The notes under the pieces: model-generated
Seen by the model: only the letters and a program-made list of their open reading frames with translations
What the model was told of the DNA's origin: nothing
The model's database searches: none
Source: Massilia pinisoli
GTDB lineage: Bacteria > Pseudomonadota > Gammaproteobacteria > Burkholderiales > Burkholderiaceae_D
Length of the DNA stretch: 64,000 nt
Direction: 5' to 3'
Assembly: GCF_024753285.1 (NCBI RefSeq)
Contig: NZ_JANUGW010000007.1
Coordinates: 239,169 to 303,168, forward strand
Made by a program: the position numbers and the translations under genes
Part shown: positions 28,576 to 37,856 of the stretch, in pieces
How positions within the stretch are numbered: position 1 is the first letter of the stretch
How the letters are laid out: each line of letters begins with the position of its first letter

Positions 28576-29735
28576 CAGATTACCACCAGTTCGCCTTCGA
28601 TTGCGCCGGCCTGATCGAGCGCCTGCAGGATGGCCATGATGTCGTCCGGCGAGGCGCCGAGACTGTTGACCGTGTCGATGATGGTCTGCAGGCGCGCGCC
28701 CGCAGGCCAGTGGAACATCTGGCCCGAGCCCTGGTCGACCGAGACCTTCGACTGCGGCGTGACTTGCGTCTGGCCTTTGGAGAACGGCCCCGGCTGGCTC
28801 ACGGCCGAGCTTTCCGAGATCACGACCTTGAGCGAACCGTGGGTGACCGCGGCCGATTTCACGCGCAGCCCGTCGGAAATCACGACGGTGCCCGTGCGCG
28901 AATTGAACACGACGCGCGGCACTTCCTCGCCCGCTTCCACGACCATGTTTTCCAGCTTGGCGACGAACGCGACGCGCTCGGTCGGGTTCGCCGGCGCGAC
29001 GACTTCCACGCTCGTGCCGTCGGCCGTCGTCGCGACCTGGCCGAAGCGGCGGTTGATCGCGTTCACGACGTTCGTGGCCGTATCGAAGTTCGGGTGGCGC
29101 AGGCGCAGCAGCACTTGCGGGCGGGTGGCGAAATCGGTCGGGATCTCGCGCTCGATCTGGGCGCCGTTCGGGATGCGGCCGCCGGTCGGGGTGTTCACCG
29201 TCACCGACGAGCCGCTCTTGCCGGACGCGGAGAGGCCGCCGACGACGAGGTTGCCCTGGGCCAGCGCATACACTTCGTTGTCGGCCGCGCGCAGCTGGGT
29301 CAGCAGCAGCGTGCCGCCGCGCAGGCTCTTCGCATCGCCCAGCGACGAGACGGTCACGTCGATCTGCTGGCCGCGGCGGTAGCCGGGCGGGAACACGGCC
29401 GACACCATGACGGCGGCCACGTTCTTGTTCTTCGCTTCCTCGCCATCCGGCAGCTTGACGCCGAACTGCTTCAGCATGTTGACGACGGACTGGCTCGAGT
29501 ATTTCACCTGCGTCGAGTCGCCGCTGCCGTTCAGGCCCACGACGAGGCCGTAGCCGACGAGCGGATTCTCGCGCACGCCTTCGACGCTGACGAGGTTGCG
29601 CAGCGGCTGGCTGCGCGCCAGGATGGCCGCGTCGGGGCTGGCCGCGGCCGTCTTCGGCAGCGCGGGCGCCGCGAATGCCGGCAGGGCCAGCAGGGCGGCC
29701 ATGGCCGCGGAAACGATGCGTTGGAATCGGGTCAT
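28575..29735 (-). CDS. flgI: flagellar P-ring protein FlgI
   Basis: FlgI builds the periplasmic P ring around the rod. The 386-residue precursor has a signal peptide ([14 protein letters not shown]). The family core is clear: [20 protein letters not shown] near residue 46, [11 protein letters not shown], and MLKQFGV. It ends [22 protein letters not shown]. Length is close to the usual 365. It lies 7 bp after flgH. Confidence 0.97.
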   Translation of the reverse strand: MTRFQRIVSAAMAALLALPAFAAPALPKTAAASPDAAILARSQPLRNLVSVEGVRENPLVGYGLVVGLNGSGDSTQVKYSSQSVVNMLKQFGVKLPDGEEAKNKNVAAVMVSAVFPPGYRRGQQIDVTVSSLGDAKSLRGGTLLLTQLRAADNEVYALAQGNLVVGGLSASGKSGSSVTVNTPTGGRIPNGAQIEREIPTDFATRPQVLLRLRHPNFDTATNVVNAINRRFGQVATTADGTSVEVVAPANPTERVAFVAKLENMVVEAGEEVPRVVFNSRTGTVVISDGLRVKSAAVTHGSLKVVISESSAVSQPGPFSKGQTQVTPQSKVSVDQGSGQMFHWPAGARLQTIIDTVNSLGASPDDIMAILQALDQAGAIEGELVVI

Positions 29736-29742
29736 GGGATCG

Positions 29743-30414
29743 TCAGAACGGCATCAGGGGGCCGGTGAAGAAGCGGGTCAGCCAACCTGGGCTGTTGGCG
29801 TCGGCCAGCGAACCCTGGCCGGAATAGGCGATGCGGGCATTGGCCACGCGCAGCGACGACACCTGGTTTTCGTTGTCGATGTCGGCGGCGCGCAGGTAAC
29901 CCTTGATGCGCACGAACTCTTCGCCCTGGTTCAGCTGCAGGCGCTTTTCGCCGGCCACGCGCAGCAGGCCGTTCGGCAGCACTTCCTGCACGAGCACGGT
30001 GATGGCGCCGGACAGCGCGTTCTGCTGGGTGCTGGTGGCGTCGCCGTTGAAGCTGCGGTCGCCGGAGACGCTCAGGCCCGTACGGCCGAAGGTCTTGCCG
30101 AGCGCGCCGATCGGGTTGACGGACGCGGACGAGCCTTTGGAAAAACTGGTCCCGGCCTTCTTGCTGGCCTGGGTCGTTTCCTGCAGCAGGACGGTGACGA
30201 CGTCGCCCACGCGGAACGCGCGCGCGTCCGACGTCAGCGAGACGGTGTCGGTGGTGAACACGCCGCCCCCGACGCCGCCGCGCGCCGGCTGCGTTTTCGG
30301 CAGGGCGAGGGCGTCGTCTGCCGGGACGTTGGTGGGCAGGGGAGCGCGCGAGGAGGCGCATCCGGTCAGCACGAGGCTGGCCGCCATCCCGGCGGCGAGG
30401 GCGATACGTTTCAT
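29743..30414 (-). CDS. flgH: flagellar L-ring lipoprotein FlgH
   Basis: FlgH forms the outer-membrane L ring. It has a lipoprotein signal with lipobox LTGC (Cys19). The family core includes [42 protein letters not shown] and the C-terminal [18 protein letters not shown], each within the usual positions. It is 223 residues, standard length, and lies 2 bp after flgG. Confidence 0.96.
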   Translation of the reverse strand: MKRIALAAGMAASLVLTGCASSRAPLPTNVPADDALALPKTQPARGGVGGGVFTTDTVSLTSDARAFRVGDVVTVLLQETTQASKKAGTSFSKGSSASVNPIGALGKTFGRTGLSVSGDRSFNGDATSTQQNALSGAITVLVQEVLPNGLLRVAGEKRLQLNQGEEFVRIKGYLRAADIDNENQVSSLRVANARIAYSGQGSLADANSPGWLTRFFTGPLMPF

Positions 30415-30416
30415 GG

Positions 30417-31202
30417 TCAGCGGGAAGCCTGGGACAGGTATTGCAGCATGTTGTCGGCGGCCGACAACACCTTCGTGTTCATCTCATAGGTACGCTGGGC
30501 GGCGATCATGTCGACCATCTCTTCGACGACCTGCACGTTCGAGCCTTCCAGCGCGCCCTGCTTGATCTTGCCGAAGGCGCCGTCGCCGGCCTTGCCTTCG
30601 TTCGGATTGCCACTGGCCGCCGTTTCCTGGAACAGGTTCTCGCCCAGCGCCTGCAGGCCGGCCGGGTTGACGAACGTGGTCAAGGTCAACTGGCCGAGTT
30701 CCGTCGGCGCGGTATTGCCGGGGACGGTCGCGCTGACCATGCCGTTTTCGCCGATCGTGATCGACGTGGCGTTGTTCGGGATGGTGATCTGCGGCACCAG
30801 GGGCAGGCCCTGCGCGTTGACCAGCACGCCGTTCGAATCGACTTGCAGCTGGCCGGCGCGGGTGTAGGCCGGCTGGCCGTCCGGGCGGCGCACCTGCAGG
30901 AAACCGTTGCCGGTGATGGCGACGTCGAGCGGCTGGCTCGTCGTCTGGATGCTGCCGTTGGTGAACACCTTCTGGGTGCCGACGATGTTCACGCCGTTGC
31001 CGAGCTGGACGCCGTTGCTGACCGTGTTGTCGGCCGTCTGCGCGCCCGGCTGCTTGTCGACCTGGTAGAACAGGTCTTCGAACACGACGCGGTCGCGCTT
31101 GAAGCCGACCGTGTTCACGTTGGCCAGGTTGTTCGCGATGGCCTGCAGTTTCGCATCCTGGGCCTGCACACCGGTCTTGCTGATCCACATTGCTGGATTC
31201 AT
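30417..31202 (-). CDS. flgG: flagellar distal rod protein FlgG
   Basis: This is the distal rod subunit (261 residues). The N-terminal rod signature WISKTGVQAQDAKLQAIANN and the FEDLFYQ segment are present, then DVAITGNGFLQVRRPDG. The C-terminal coiled coil is EEMVDMIAAQRTYEMNTKVL. The length equals that of typical FlgG. It follows flgF by 34 bp. Confidence 0.97.
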   Translation of the reverse strand: MNPAMWISKTGVQAQDAKLQAIANNLANVNTVGFKRDRVVFEDLFYQVDKQPGAQTADNTVSNGVQLGNGVNIVGTQKVFTNGSIQTTSQPLDVAITGNGFLQVRRPDGQPAYTRAGQLQVDSNGVLVNAQGLPLVPQITIPNNATSITIGENGMVSATVPGNTAPTELGQLTLTTFVNPAGLQALGENLFQETAASGNPNEGKAGDGAFGKIKQGALEGSNVQVVEEMVDMIAAQRTYEMNTKVLSAADNMLQYLSQASR

Positions 31203-31236
31203 GGTTTCACTCCTGTATTCGTAGGTTGGACGTGCG

Positions 31237-31962
31237 TCAGCCGCTGATCAGCTTGTTGCCCGCTTCATTCATGCCGTCGCTCGCCTTGAACAGGCGCATC
31301 TGCACCTCGAAGCTGCGGTTCAGGCTCATGGTGGCGACCATTTCCTCGACGGCCGAGACGTTGCTGCCCTCGAGCGCGCGCGGGCGCACCTTGACGCCCG
31401 GGTCGGTCGGCAGGTTGGCGCCGTCGCGCGCGACGACGAGGCCGGCCTCGTTCTTCGTCAGTTCGGCGCCCGTGGCGTTCACGAGGCGCAGCTTGTCGAC
31501 GACCTGCATCTGGGTGGCGCCTTCGGTCAGCACGGAAATCGTGCCGTCCGTACCGATCTCGACCGCGGTGTTCTGCGGCAGCACGATCGGACCGCCTTCG
31601 CCCAGCAACGGGTGGCCGTGCACCGACAGCGCGCCGTCGGGGCCGATCTCGATTTCGCCCGAGCGGGTATAGGCTTCGCCGTCGCCGTACTGCACGGCCA
31701 GGAAGCCCTGGCCGCCCAGTGCCACGTCGAGGGGGCGGCCCGTCTCACGGATGGCGCCGGCGCGGGTCGAGATCATGTCCGACTGCATGACGGACAGATG
31801 GCGGTCGTCGAAGCCGTAGCCGCCCAGCTGCTGCTGGCTCGCCACTTCCATGCTGGCGCGGAAGCCGGCCGTGTCGAGGTTGGCCAGGTTGTTCGCGTGC
31901 ACCTGCTGCGAACGCATCAGGCGCTCGGCGCCGGAGACAGCGGTGAAGATCAGTTTATCCAT
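31237..31962 (-). CDS. flgF: flagellar proximal rod protein FlgF
   Basis: This 241-residue rod protein has N-terminal MDKLIFTAVSGAERLMRSQQ with NNLANLDTAGFRA, a central DVALGGQGFLAVQYGDGEAY and a C-terminal VEEMVATMSLNRSFEVQMRL. It differs from FlgG by the shorter length and the first residues, as expected for FlgF, and lies between flgE and flgG. Confidence 0.95.
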   Translation of the reverse strand: MDKLIFTAVSGAERLMRSQQVHANNLANLDTAGFRASMEVASQQQLGGYGFDDRHLSVMQSDMISTRAGAIRETGRPLDVALGGQGFLAVQYGDGEAYTRSGEIEIGPDGALSVHGHPLLGEGGPIVLPQNTAVEIGTDGTISVLTEGATQMQVVDKLRLVNATGAELTKNEAGLVVARDGANLPTDPGVKVRPRALEGSNVSAVEEMVATMSLNRSFEVQMRLFKASDGMNEAGNKLISG

Positions 31963-31974
31963 GGCGTCTCAGGC

Positions 31975-33156
31975 TTACAGGGCCTGCATCAGGGCCTGCA
32001 TCATCTGGCTTTCGGTGGTCAGGACCTTCGAGTTCGCCTGGTAGTTGCGCTGCGACGTCATCAGGCCCACGAGCTGCGACGTGATGTCGACGTTCGAGCC
32101 TTCCAGCGCGCCCGTGTTCAGCTTGCCGGACAGGCCCACGCCCGGCGGGTCGATCAGGGCGGTGCCGGACTCGGCGTTGGCGACCCAGCTCGTATTGCTG
32201 ATCGACGACAGCGCGCCTTCGTTGGCGAACGTCGCGAGGGCGACGGTGCCGACGACCTGCGACTGGTCGTTGCTGTACTTGGCCACGAGCGAGCCGTCGC
32301 CGGACAGTTCCACACCGACGAACGAGCCGGACGCATAGCCGTCGCTGCGGTTCGTCGTGGTGCTGGCTTCACCGGCGAAGCGGGTCGTGCCCGTGTAGTC
32401 GATGGCGACACTGCCGGCCGACGCGCCGTTGGCCGCCGGGATGGCGACCGTGGAGCCGGTCGTGCCCGTCAGCTGACCGGTGGCGTCGAACGTCAGCGCG
32501 GCCGGACCCGTGACGGGCGCGCCGTCCAGCGAGTAGTACACGTTGATGGTGTTCGCGTCCTGCTTGGCGAAGTATTGCGACAGCGTGTGCTGGGTGCCCA
32601 GCGAGTCGTACGCGATCGACTGTTTCACCATGTTGTAGGTGTCGCTCTTGGTCATGTCGAAGCCGGCGGCCGGCATCGTGGTCCAGTCGGCCGACAGGTT
32701 GCCGACGTATTTGATGCCGGTCGTGGCGACGGCCGCGATCTGGCCGGTCGGGACCTGGATGTCGCCCACCGGGCCCAGCGCGCCGCCCTTGGTCGGACCG
32801 TAGCCCTGCACCTTGTTGCCGTTGCTGTCGATCAGGTAGCCCTTGGTGTCGGTCGAGAAGATGCCGACGCGCGAGTACTGCGACGTGCCCTGGCTGTTGA
32901 CGCTGACGAAGAAGCCGCGGCCGTCGATCGCGGCGTCCAGGCCGCGGCCGGTGGTCTGCGTGCTGCCGTTCTGGCTGATGTTCTGCGTGACCGAACCGAT
33001 CTCCACGCCGTTGACCTGGCTGCCGGCCATGACGGACGAGAAGTTGGCGCGGCCTGCCTTGAAGCCGTAGGTGGCGGCGTTGGCGATATTGTTCGAGACG
33101 GTATCCAGTTGTTCGTTGATGGCCTGGATGCCGGACAGTGCGATGTCGAAGCTCAT
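31975..33156 (-). CDS. flgE: flagellar hook protein FlgE
   Basis: This is the hook subunit (393 residues). MSFDIALSGIQAINEQLDTV with NNIANAATYGFKAGRA is the hook signature. The middle carries the FlgE-type variable beta domains (SQYSRVGIFSTDTKGYLIDS; DSLGTQHTLSQYFAKQ). The C-terminus is SQLVGLMTSQRNYQANSKVL. It follows flgD, whose product caps the growing hook. Confidence 0.97.
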   Translation of the reverse strand: MSFDIALSGIQAINEQLDTVSNNIANAATYGFKAGRANFSSVMAGSQVNGVEIGSVTQNISQNGSTQTTGRGLDAAIDGRGFFVSVNSQGTSQYSRVGIFSTDTKGYLIDSNGNKVQGYGPTKGGALGPVGDIQVPTGQIAAVATTGIKYVGNLSADWTTMPAAGFDMTKSDTYNMVKQSIAYDSLGTQHTLSQYFAKQDANTINVYYSLDGAPVTGPAALTFDATGQLTGTTGSTVAIPAANGASAGSVAIDYTGTTRFAGEASTTTNRSDGYASGSFVGVELSGDGSLVAKYSNDQSQVVGTVALATFANEGALSSISNTSWVANAESGTALIDPPGVGLSGKLNTGALEGSNVDITSQLVGLMTSQRNYQANSKVLTTESQMMQALMQAL

Positions 33157-33200
33157 GTCGATTCCTTAAATGCGTTGCGGTCGAGGGAGGGCGTCCTGCT

Positions 33201-33866
33201 TCAGGAGCCGGTCTTGCCGTTGAAACCCGTGACGGACGAGGGGTCGACCTCGCCGACGTTGGCCACCTGGAGCACGACCTTGGTGCCGTTCACGTGCACG
33301 CTGTTCAGGCGTGCCGCGACTTCGACCGTGGGCGAGCTGCCGTCCGATGGCTTGGCCTGGATCGTGTACGAACCGGGCGCCAGGCCAAGGGCGTCCGGAT
33401 CGATGGTGAACGGCTGCGCGCCCGTACCGGGGCCCAGTTCGATCGTATGCTGCTTGCCGTCGTTGCCGGTCAGGACCAGGTTCGTGCCGGCCGACAGGCC
33501 GTTCAATTGCACGGTGCCGGAGACCTTGCTGCCGTCGAGCTTGAGGGTGTTCGTCGCGACCGTGACGTCCGAGCCGACCTGGCCGCCCATGGCGAGCGTC
33601 TGCAGGCTTTGCAGCACGGTCGCGCTGGCCGTGCTGGTCGACGACAGGTTCTGCAGCGCTTCCGTCTGCGACAGCTGCGACAGCTGGTTGACGTACGCGG
33701 TCGGATCCTGCGGCGACAGCGGGTCCTGGTTCTGGATCTGCGCGACGAGGAGCTTGGTGAACATGTCCTTGTTGGCGCTGGTGGCTGCCTGCGTCGACAC
33801 CTTGTCGGCGTTCGTGCCCGCGGTGCCGCCGAACTGGCTGTTGGTGGTGGAGTTCGTGGTCACCAT
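33201..33866 (-). CDS. flgD: hook-capping protein FlgD
   Basis: FlgD caps the hook during assembly. The 221-residue protein shows the conserved N-terminal segment DMFTKLLVAQIQNQDPLSPQ followed by YVNQLSQLSQTEAL, then FlgD Ig-like and tudor-like domains (GAQPFTIDPDALGLAPGSYT). The start lies 2 bp after flgC. Confidence 0.95.
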   Translation of the reverse strand: MVTTNSTTNSQFGGTAGTNADKVSTQAATSANKDMFTKLLVAQIQNQDPLSPQDPTAYVNQLSQLSQTEALQNLSSTSTASATVLQSLQTLAMGGQVGSDVTVATNTLKLDGSKVSGTVQLNGLSAGTNLVLTGNDGKQHTIELGPGTGAQPFTIDPDALGLAPGSYTIQAKPSDGSSPTVEVAARLNSVHVNGTKVVLQVANVGEVDPSSVTGFNGKTGS

Positions 33867-33868
33867 GA

Positions 33869-34273
33869 TCAGGATTCTCCCAGCTTGAGCAGCGACTGCT
33901 GCATGGATTTGATGCGTCCCAGGACTTCGACGTTGGTTTCGAAGGCGCGGCTGGCGGACATCATGTCGGCCATTTCGGAGACTTCATTGACGTTCGTGTA
34001 ATAGACCATGCCGTCGGCATCGGCCTTCGGATTGTCCGGCTCGTGCACGCGGCGCAGCGGTTCCGCGCTCTCGACCACGTCGAGCACGCGCACGCCCGCG
34101 CTGCCCTCGTTGCCCATGACGGCCGCGAAGACCGGCTTGCGGGCGCGATAGGCTTCCGTCTCGGAGCCGGCCGCGACGTCGGCGTTGGCCAGGTTGCTGG
34201 CGATCGTGTTCAGGCGCACCGTTTGCGCCGCCATCGCCGAACCGGCGATCTGGGAAATGTCTTTGAAGCCCAT
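33869..34273 (-). CDS. flgC: flagellar rod protein FlgC
   Basis: This is a proximal rod subunit of 134 residues, typical length. It has SAMAAQTVRLNTIASNLANA at the N-terminus and NVNEVSEMADMMSASRAFET at the C-terminus. It lies 10 bp after flgB. Confidence 0.95.
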   Translation of the reverse strand: MGFKDISQIAGSAMAAQTVRLNTIASNLANADVAAGSETEAYRARKPVFAAVMGNEGSAGVRVLDVVESAEPLRRVHEPDNPKADADGMVYYTNVNEVSEMADMMSASRAFETNVEVLGRIKSMQQSLLKLGES

Positions 34274-34283
34274 TGTTGACCTG

Positions 34284-34643
34284 TTATTGACCGTTGATGG
34301 CTTTTGCCAGACCGCGCAACTGCATGTTGATGAAGGTCAGGCTGGTATTGAAATCGGAAGAGTTCTGACCGAACGCTGCCTGCTCGACGCCGATCTCGAC
34401 GGTGTTGCCGTCGGCGCTCGGGTGGAACGGCACGCGGTACAGGGGCTGGTCGTCGGAGAGGCTGAGCTCGCCGTTCTCCGTGTCGATGCGGTCCTGGAGC
34501 ATGGCGCCAAAATCGACGTCGCGGGCGGTGTAGCCGGGCGTGCTCTCGTTCGCGATATTCGCCGCCAACACCTTGGTGCGCTCGGCGCGCAATTCCAGCG
34601 CGTCGGCATGCACACCCAGTGCGTCTTTGAAATTAATCGTCAT
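34284..34643 (-). CDS. flgB: flagellar rod protein FlgB
   Basis: This is the most MS-ring-proximal rod subunit. ATG 34643, behind an AGGAGTTCCTGAC ribosome binding site, gives 119 residues starting MTINFKDALGVHADALELRA with the NIANESTPGYTARDVDFGA rod signature. A longer frame upstream adds 38 unlikely residues that read through the promoter region. It is the first gene of the flgB-L operon and diverges from flgA. Confidence 0.94.
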   Translation of the reverse strand: MTINFKDALGVHADALELRAERTKVLAANIANESTPGYTARDVDFGAMLQDRIDTENGELSLSDDQPLYRVPFHPSADGNTVEIGVEQAAFGQNSSDFNTSLTFINMQLRGLAKAINGQ

Positions 34644-34717
34644 GTCAGGAACTCCTGTCGGTTGAACTTCGGTGTGATTGGTTAGAATCAGATTTTTTCC
34701 GCAGCCACTATTCTCTA
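34644..34717. promoter_or_regulatory. divergent flgB / flgA intergenic region
   Basis: A 74-bp gap holds the start signals of both the flgB operon and flgA. For flgA, TTGAAC (34662-34667) and TAGAAT (34683-34688) are 15 bp apart, a weak sigma-70 match. I see no convincing sigma-54 or sigma-28 box for flgB. Confidence 0.4.
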
Positions 34718-35431
34718 ATGATTGCTTTCTGTAAGGCAACCCTTGCCGCTTCGTCACTGATGTTTATTTCTGCGTTTGCGCAAGCTGCGGCACCGTCGAT
34801 TCCGGTGCAAATTGAACAAGCGGCCCGTGCCGAACTGGAAAGGCAGATGGCGGCGTCGGGCTTGAGCGAACCGCAATTCGAGATCGCCGTCGTGGCGCCG
34901 CGTCCGACGCCGCCGTGCAGCCAGCAAGTGGCCATCGAAGCGCTCGATACCCGTTCTTCCCAGAGGATGCGCTTCGTAGCGCGCTGTCCGGACACCCCCG
35001 GGTGGCGGTACGAGTACACCGTCCGCGCGCGCGTGAGTGCCATGGTGGCAATTGCTGCGGCGCCTGTCGCGGCGAATGAAGCGTTGTCCGACGCACAAGT
35101 CACGATCGAGCGCCGTGATATTTCGAACATTGCAGACCCGATCAGTAATCCGGCTGACGCGGTCGGACAAATGTCTCGTCGCATGTTGCGTCCAGGAGAC
35201 ATTTTGCGCAGCGGGCAGCTCAGCAGCCCCGTTTTGGTGAAGCGGGGCGATGCGGTCATGATGGTCGCGCGGCGCGAAGGCATCGAAGTCAGCATGGCCG
35301 GAGAAGCATTGGATGCGGGCGGGAAGGGCGCCGTCGTGCGCGTGCGCAATGCCGGGAGCGGGCAGGTGGTGCGCATGCGCGTCGCCGGACCGGGCACGGT
35401 CGAGCCGATCGATATGGAGCTCAACCGCTGA
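34718..35431 (+). CDS. flgA: P-ring assembly chaperone FlgA
   Basis: FlgA is the periplasmic chaperone for FlgI. This 237-residue precursor has a signal peptide (residues 1-23, SLMFISAFAQAAA). A variable N-terminal domain with two Cys (CSQQ..., ARCPD) follows, then the conserved SAF-like C-terminal domain (RRDISNIADPI, RMLRPGDILRSGQL, VRVRNAGSGQVVRMRVAGPG). It is transcribed divergently from flgB, as usual. It converges with the glucosaminidase gene, overlapping it by about 11 bp. Confidence 0.93.
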   Translation: MIAFCKATLAASSLMFISAFAQAAAPSIPVQIEQAARAELERQMAASGLSEPQFEIAVVAPRPTPPCSQQVAIEALDTRSSQRMRFVARCPDTPGWRYEYTVRARVSAMVAIAAAPVAANEALSDAQVTIERRDISNIADPISNPADAVGQMSRRMLRPGDILRSGQLSSPVLVKRGDAVMMVARREGIEVSMAGEALDAGGKGAVVRVRNAGSGQVVRMRVAGPGTVEPIDMELNR

Positions 35432-36143
35432 CGTTCTGCAGTTTGCCGGCCAGGCGCGCGAGCTTGGCCGCGTAGGCCGGGTCGGTGGCATAGCCGCCCT
35501 TGGCCAGGCCCGCGGCGAACGCCTGGGCGTTGTTGCCGGCGCCGAGTGCAGCATGGAAGCGCGGATTGTCGATCAACATCTGCGCATAGTCGCGGAAGGC
35601 GCTGGCCTGGTCCGGGTAGGCGCGGAATTTCGCACTCGTCTTGATGGCTGCGCCGCCCACGTATTCGGTCGTGGCCGATTGCGCAACGTCGCCATGCCAG
35701 CTGGTGCCGGCCTTGATGCCGAACAGGTTATGGGATGAACTGCCGTCCGCATTGCGCAGCGGACGCTGGCCCCAGCCCGATTCCAGTGCCGCGTGCGCGG
35801 ATACGAGCTCGGGCGCGACGCCCAGCTTGTCGGCCGCTTCCTTGGCCCACGGGGCAATGCTCTGCAGGAATGCCTGCTGGTCGGGCGACGTGTCGCTGCC
35901 GTCGCCCATGACGGCGGCCGTCGCTTCCTGGCTGCGTGCCGCCCACATGCGGCCTTCGGCGCTGAGCTGTGCGCTCGGGGCGAAGTCACCGCCGCCGTTC
36001 TGGATGAAATCGGCCACTTCGCCTTGCACCTCGTTGAAGATGCCGCCGAACTTCCCGCCGCCGTTGCCGATCGGCGCGGTGGGCGCCGTGGCTGCGGTGG
36101 GGGTGAGGGCGGGGATCGACGTCGTGAATTCAGCGTGGCGCAT
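35421..36143 (-). CDS. flagellar glucosaminidase (FlgJ C-terminal-like, stand-alone)
   Basis: This 240-residue protein has a glucosaminidase/GH73-type domain (about 95-235). AHAALESGWGQ carries the probable catalytic Glu121. HNLFGIKAG and FRAYPDQASAFRDYAQML follow, as in the hydrolase half of FlgJ. The first 90 residues are Ala/Thr/Gly-rich and low in structure, with no Sec signal. It probably cuts peptidoglycan for rod passage and leaves by the flagellar export route, since the rod-binding half is a separate gene (28219-28575). Its start overlaps flgN by 14 bp. Confidence 0.88.
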   Translation of the reverse strand: MRHAEFTTSIPALTPTAATAPTAPIGNGGGKFGGIFNEVQGEVADFIQNGGGDFAPSAQLSAEGRMWAARSQEATAAVMGDGSDTSPDQQAFLQSIAPWAKEAADKLGVAPELVSAHAALESGWGQRPLRNADGSSSHNLFGIKAGTSWHGDVAQSATTEYVGGAAIKTSAKFRAYPDQASAFRDYAQMLIDNPRFHAALGAGNNAQAFAAGLAKGGYATDPAYAAKLARLAGKLQNVSG

Positions 36144-36558
36144 AGGTACCGTCTTCGCCGTGGAGCAGGCGTTGCATGATCGTAAATTGTTCGGCCATCA
36201 GGCTGCCGTTGCGGACGGTCGCCTGCTTGCAGTCGCGTACGAGTTCTTCCAGGCGGCTCCAGTCGGCCCGGCCGCGCGCGCACTGCGGCGGGGGCAGGCT
36301 GCCCAGCAGGTCGTCCATCGTGGCGTTCTGGCCCAGCAGTGCGCGGACGAGCTGCACGCGCTGGCGGCGGCGCTGTTCCATCGCGTCCAGCTCGGGCGTA
36401 AGCTGTTCGGCCAGCACGGTCAGTTCGCTGCCGTGGTGGCGCATCGCGGCCTGGAACTGGCGCTCCAGCAGGTCGCGGATCGTGCCGCAGGCGCCGAGGT
36501 CGGCCTCGACGCCGTCCAGCAGCCGGGCAACGGCCTGGTCGCGGGTGATGCGTCCCAT
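36130..36558 (-). CDS. flgN: flagellar export chaperone FlgN
   Basis: FlgN escorts FlgK and FlgL to the export gate. The 142-residue, largely helical protein fits FlgN in size and pattern (LLERQFQAAM...LAEQL near 30-55, LRALLGQNATMDDLL-type centre, KQATVRNGSLMAEQFTIMQR near the end). It lies 3 bp after flgM, its usual partner gene. Confidence 0.85.
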   Translation of the reverse strand: MGRITRDQAVARLLDGVEADLGACGTIRDLLERQFQAAMRHHGSELTVLAEQLTPELDAMEQRRRQRVQLVRALLGQNATMDDLLGSLPPPQCARGRADWSRLEELVRDCKQATVRNGSLMAEQFTIMQRLLHGEDGTYAPR

Positions 36559-36561
36559 GGA

Positions 36562-36840
36562 TCAGCCCTTGCCGCCGCCGTGGAAGCGCTGGATCAGGCC
36601 GGCCAGGCGTCCCGCGTCGAACGGCAGCTCGCCCTTGGCCAGCGCATCGCGCAGCTCGGCCACGCGGGCCGCGTCGAAGTCGGGCAGGGCACCCAGCGCT
36701 TTCTGCGCGGGTTGCAGCACGGCGGATTCGAGGGCGTCCGTGCCCGTGGGGGCGCTCACCGGGGCCGCGGCCGGTGCGGCGGCACCGCCGGCCAGCGGCG
36801 TGATCGAGACGGAGGGCGTGGAGCCGCTGGAGATCTTCAT
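36562..36840 (-). CDS. flgM: anti-sigma-28 factor FlgM
   Basis: FlgM holds FliA inactive until it is exported through the finished hook. ATG 36840 with an AGGA upstream gives 92 residues starting MKISSGSTPSVSI; an 11-residue longer form is possible. The N-terminal half is Ala/Pro-rich and disordered. The C-terminal half has the sigma-binding pattern (FDAARVAELRDALAKGELPF, DAGRLAGLIQRF). It is followed by flgN and preceded within 30 bp by the motB-like gene. Confidence 0.88.
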   Translation of the reverse strand: MKISSGSTPSVSITPLAGGAAAPAAAPVSAPTGTDALESAVLQPAQKALGALPDFDAARVAELRDALAKGELPFDAGRLAGLIQRFHGGGKG

Positions 36841-36869
36841 GCGTGTTCCTCGGGTTTTCGATTGAATCG

Positions 36870-37838
36870 TCATGGTTTCTTTACCATCTGGCTGCGCAGC
36901 GCCTTCAGCGCCGCATCGTCCGTCCGGGACGTGGACACGTCCTCGGTGAGGGAGTCGGTGGCCGCCGGCGTCCCGAACATGGTCTTGATGGCAGCGGCTT
37001 GCTTGCCGGTCAGGATCAGCAGTTCGATACGACGGTTGGCCGAAGCGTCCGGATGGGCCGCGTCGATCGGGGCGCGGTCGGCCATGCCGACCAGTTGCAG
37101 GATGCTTTCGCTGCGCATGCCGCCGATGAGCAGTTCGGACCGCGCAGCCAGCGCGCGGTTGACCGACAGGCTCCAGTTGGAATAGCTGGTCGGTCCGGCC
37201 TTAGTGTACTGCAAGGAATCCGTGTGGCCTACGATCAACATCTGATTTTCCATTTTTTCGAACAAAGGTGCCATCGCACGCAACAGTTTTGCGAAGCGTT
37301 CGGTCGGCAGCGGGCTGCCGCGCACGAACATGCCTTGGCGATCCGTGTCGTGCAACATCACGCGCAAGCCGTCCGGTGTGATCACGGCGGCAAGATTCGA
37401 TGCGAGACCGGCATCGGCGCTCATCTGCTCCAGCTGGTGCGCCAGCGCCGCCAGTTCGGACGGCGATTCGTAGCGCGTGCGCATCTCGGGCGTGTTCGAT
37501 TTGTTGCCCGTGGCCGGTCCCTGGCTGCCGCCGTTGCTGTGCGGAAGCTGGAAGCGTTCGATCAGGCTGCCGGCCGGGCTGTTCTTGACTTCAGGCATGC
37601 CGCCCGAGCCTTCCATCAGGCCGGCGGCCGTGTTGTCGCGCACGACGGCCTTGGCCTGCTGCGCGTCGCGCGCGGCGATCAGCCACAGGACGAGGAACAG
37701 CGCCATCAGCGCCATGCAGAAGTCGGCGAACGCCACTTTCCACGCGCCGCCGTGCTCGTCGTCGTGATGCTTGCCGCCACCCCGCTTGACGATGGTCGCT
37801 TCGTGGTGCTTCTCGGCGCCTTTTTTGGTTGCTTGCAC
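36870..37838 (-). CDS. motB: flagellar stator protein MotB (or MotD)
   Basis: This is the peptidoglycan-anchored stator subunit. The 322-residue protein has a single membrane helix with the proton-binding Asp39 in VAFADFCMALMALFLVLWL. A plug/linker follows, then an OmpA-like domain (about 160-290) with MLIVGHTDSLQ, SNWSLSVNRALAA and ANRRIELLIL. The gene sits behind a MotA homologue. Without the rest of the genome I cannot say whether it is the main MotAB or a second pair. Confidence 0.92.
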   Translation of the reverse strand: MQATKKGAEKHHEATIVKRGGGKHHDDEHGGAWKVAFADFCMALMALFLVLWLIAARDAQQAKAVVRDNTAAGLMEGSGGMPEVKNSPAGSLIERFQLPHSNGGSQGPATGNKSNTPEMRTRYESPSELAALAHQLEQMSADAGLASNLAAVITPDGLRVMLHDTDRQGMFVRGSPLPTERFAKLLRAMAPLFEKMENQMLIVGHTDSLQYTKAGPTSYSNWSLSVNRALAARSELLIGGMRSESILQLVGMADRAPIDAAHPDASANRRIELLILTGKQAAAIKTMFGTPAATDSLTEDVSTSRTDDAALKALRSQMVKKP

Positions 37839-37856
37839 TTATTGCTCCAGGTCCGG

